Positions 13,588-15,089 of a stretch of 15,089 nucleotides of DNA are shown one piece after another. The notes below the pieces were generated by a model. That model worked only from the letters and a program-made list of their open reading frames with translations, was not told where the DNA came from and ran no database searches. Origin of the DNA: Bacillota bacterium (GTDB lineage: Bacteria; Bacillota; Negativicutes; Sporomusales; UBA7701). Location of the stretch: assembly GCA_023415075.1 (NCBI GenBank), contig JAEZLU010000287.1, positions 1-15,089 of the forward strand, read 5' to 3'. Within the stretch, counting starts at the first letter, position 1. Each line of letters opens with the position of its first letter. Both the position numbers and the translations under genes were made by a program.

Positions 13588-15089
13588 CAGTTCTTGCCTT
13601 TCACCTTGAGGAGGCCGACAAGTTCCAAGAGGGTCGCCTTGGTCTCAGCCGTCGTTTCCCCTAGGAGTCCGGCGATCTCCTGGGCGACTTGCATATGCTT
13701 GTTGATGATCTCCGAGGCTTTTTCGACTGTCTGCAGCTTGATCTGCTCAAGCTCACGGGCCTGTTTTTCCTGGTCGGTAATATCACTGATGGCGACGATG
13801 ATGAGGTCATGCTCGGGCAGGGGGATGATGTTCTGACTGCCGACCCGCCGGAGGGCGGGCATTTCCACCCGCTTGCCGGCCGTCTTTTCGCCGGCGGCGG
13901 CGGCCGCCTCGATGGCAGTGCAGTCCATGAAGCGGGACAGGCGGCTGCCTTTGACCGTTTCCTTGCTGCGGCCGAAAAGCTGTTCGGCCGCCGGATTGAA
14001 CTCTTGGATGACCATGTCGCGATTAACGACGACAATGGCATTGAGGGAGTATTCGACGATAAAATTGGCCAGCGACTCGGCTTTAGAACGCATATAAGGA
14101 ACGCAGGTGTCGATTTCGGTGAGGCCCTGACAGACAGCGATGGCTTTTTCACGGCAGGTATTGTAGCCGCAGGCGCCGCAGTCTTTTTCATCCTGCTTGC
14201 TGAGTTTACCGGTAAGTTTCAGAACCTCGCGGATTTTATCCTCAGGTGGCAGGTATTCTTTGAAAGGATCGGCGACATGCCGGCGGGTGAAGTCGATATC
14301 CGGCGGCGGCCCGGCTGAGGGCTCGCGGTTGCCGGCGACGGCGAATTCGGCCACCTTGAGGCGTTTGGCCGGCAGGGCTTTGGCCCGGCCGCTCACCGGC
14401 CCGTTAATGCAGCCGCCGGCACAGGCTAGGGCCTCGACGAACCGGGGAGATATTTCGCCTGAAAGCAGGCTGGCGAAGACCTCCATACAGTTGTCCAGGC
14501 CGTCGACGGCGATAATATCAGTAGCCGTCGACTCACTCTGGACGAACGATTTGAGAATGCCGCCGGGGATAGGGTAATAACGGACATGGCCGGGGGCGAT
14601 TGTCGCCGTTGCGGCTGCCTGGACCGGGGCCGGCCGGGCGGACGTCAGCCAATCTTTCAGTTGCTCGAAGGTCAGGACGGCATCCACCTGGCTGACCGAC
14701 TCCCGACCCTCAGCCAGTTTGCCTATACAGGGACCGGCGAAAACGATGAAAGCACCGGCGCCGAAGCGTCGCCGCAAAATATGGGCATGGGCCTGCATGG
14801 GCGAGGCCACCGGCGCCAGGTTTTCGACAAGGGCGGGAAAGTATTTTTTGACCACGGCAACGACAACCGGGCAGCAGGCCGAGATTACCGGCTTGTCGGC
14901 CGTGTGCAGCAACCTGTTGTAAAAATCGGAGACAATCTCGGCCCCCACCGCTGTTTCTTCGACGGTGGTAAAACCCAGGCCGGCCAGGGCGGCCAGAAGG
15001 TCGGCGGGTCGATATTCGGGAAAGGCGGCGACGAACGATGGCGCCAGGCTGAGAACGACCGTACGGCCTTCGGCTATCGCCTGGGTAAC
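13587..15089 (-). CDS. [FeFe]-hydrogenase-like sensor with Fe-S and PAS domains (5' part outside window)
   Basis: The frame is open to the window edge, giving 500 visible residues; it continues upstream of the GTG at 14948 with clear hydrogenase sequence (VVLSLAPSFVAAFPEYRP), so that GTG is not the start. Numbered from the edge: H-cluster motifs SACCP (70-74), GPCIGKLAE (119-127) and EALACAGGCINGP (219-231) retain all four cysteine ligands (73, 121, 223, 227). Next is a four-cysteine Fe-S domain (CGACGYNTC, Cys304/307/312/320), then a PAS domain (~341-442, IVEYSLNAIVVVNRDMVIQE) and a helical tail likely to form a coiled coil. This is the layout of putative sensory (group C-like) hydrogenases. 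The N-terminal ferredoxin part must lie outside. Its stop overlaps the phosphatase start. Confidence 0.9.
   Translation of the reverse strand, partial: VTQAIAEGRTVVLSLAPSFVAAFPEYRPADLLAALAGLGFTTVEETAVGAEIVSDFYNRLLHTADKPVISACCPVVVAVVKKYFPALVENLAPVASPMQAHAHILRRRFGAGAFIVFAGPCIGKLAEGRESVSQVDAVLTFEQLKDWLTSARPAPVQAAATATIAPGHVRYYPIPGGILKSFVQSESTATDIIAVDGLDNCMEVFASLLSGEISPRFVEALACAGGCINGPVSGRAKALPAKRLKVAEFAVAGNREPSAGPPPDIDFTRRHVADPFKEYLPPEDKIREVLKLTGKLSKQDEKDCGACGYNTCREKAIAVCQGLTEIDTCVPYMRSKAESLANFIVEYSLNAIVVVNRDMVIQEFNPAAEQLFGRSKETVKGSRLSRFMDCTAIEAAAAAGEKTAGKRVEMPALRRVGSQNIIPLPEHDLIIVAISDITDQEKQARELEQIKLQTVEKASEIINKHMQVAQEIAGLLGETTAETKATLLELVGLLKVKGKN

Overview
The window looks like a chromosomal segment of a GC-rich, anaerobic, endospore-forming member of the Firmicutes, most likely a Negativicute of the Sporomusaceae type. 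This rests on three things: two [FeFe]-hydrogenase-family proteins, a BofC-like forespore protein and a SpoIID/LytB protein, and the gene order ruvC-ruvA-ruvB-queH-DUF2905-spoIID-queA-tgt-yajC. The genus is inferred, not shown. Every gene I can support lies on the minus strand, so transcription runs from high to low coordinates. Long plus-strand frames are antisense shadows of GC-rich genes.

Right end (15089 to 10685): a redox/H2-sensing block. An [FeFe]-hydrogenase-like sensor, cut by the window edge, carries a C-terminal four-cysteine Fe-S domain and a PAS domain. Its stop codon overlaps the start of a SpoIIE/PP2C-type phosphatase (TGATG). Next come a 77-residue thioredoxin-like [2Fe-2S] ferredoxin and a group B-type [FeFe] hydrogenase with 16 candidate Fe-S cysteines before its H-cluster domain. 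The likely logic is that the sensor reads H2 or redox state and passes it to the phosphatase, while the ferredoxin and group B enzyme handle electrons.

Middle (10647 to 8761): a YebC/PmpR-family gene with its own plausible promoter and a strong hairpin terminator. Directly below the terminator is a BofC-like gene preceded by a sequence that fits a forespore sigma-F/G promoter. About 400 bp without a gene then separates bofC from ruvC. It holds a run of GC-rich stem-loops, three of which carry GGA in the loop; this is the least explained piece of DNA here.

Left (8760 to 1366): a tightly packed operon with overlaps or very short gaps: ruvC (ATGA overlap) ruvA, ruvB (Holliday junction processing), queH (queuosine), a DUF2905 membrane protein, a SpoIID/LytB protein, queA, tgt (queuosine), yajC (Sec accessory) and 5-formyltetrahydrofolate cyclo-ligase. 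Left end (1338 to 1): a second, shorter SpoIIE/PP2C phosphatase, a small P-loop protein, and the start of an HD-domain phosphohydrolase cut by the window edge.

Most of the window is conserved housekeeping. The parts worth a second look are the hydrogenase-sensor/phosphatase block, the multi-hairpin intergenic element and the putative forespore promoter. I see no CRISPR array, tRNA, rRNA or recognisable insertion sequence.
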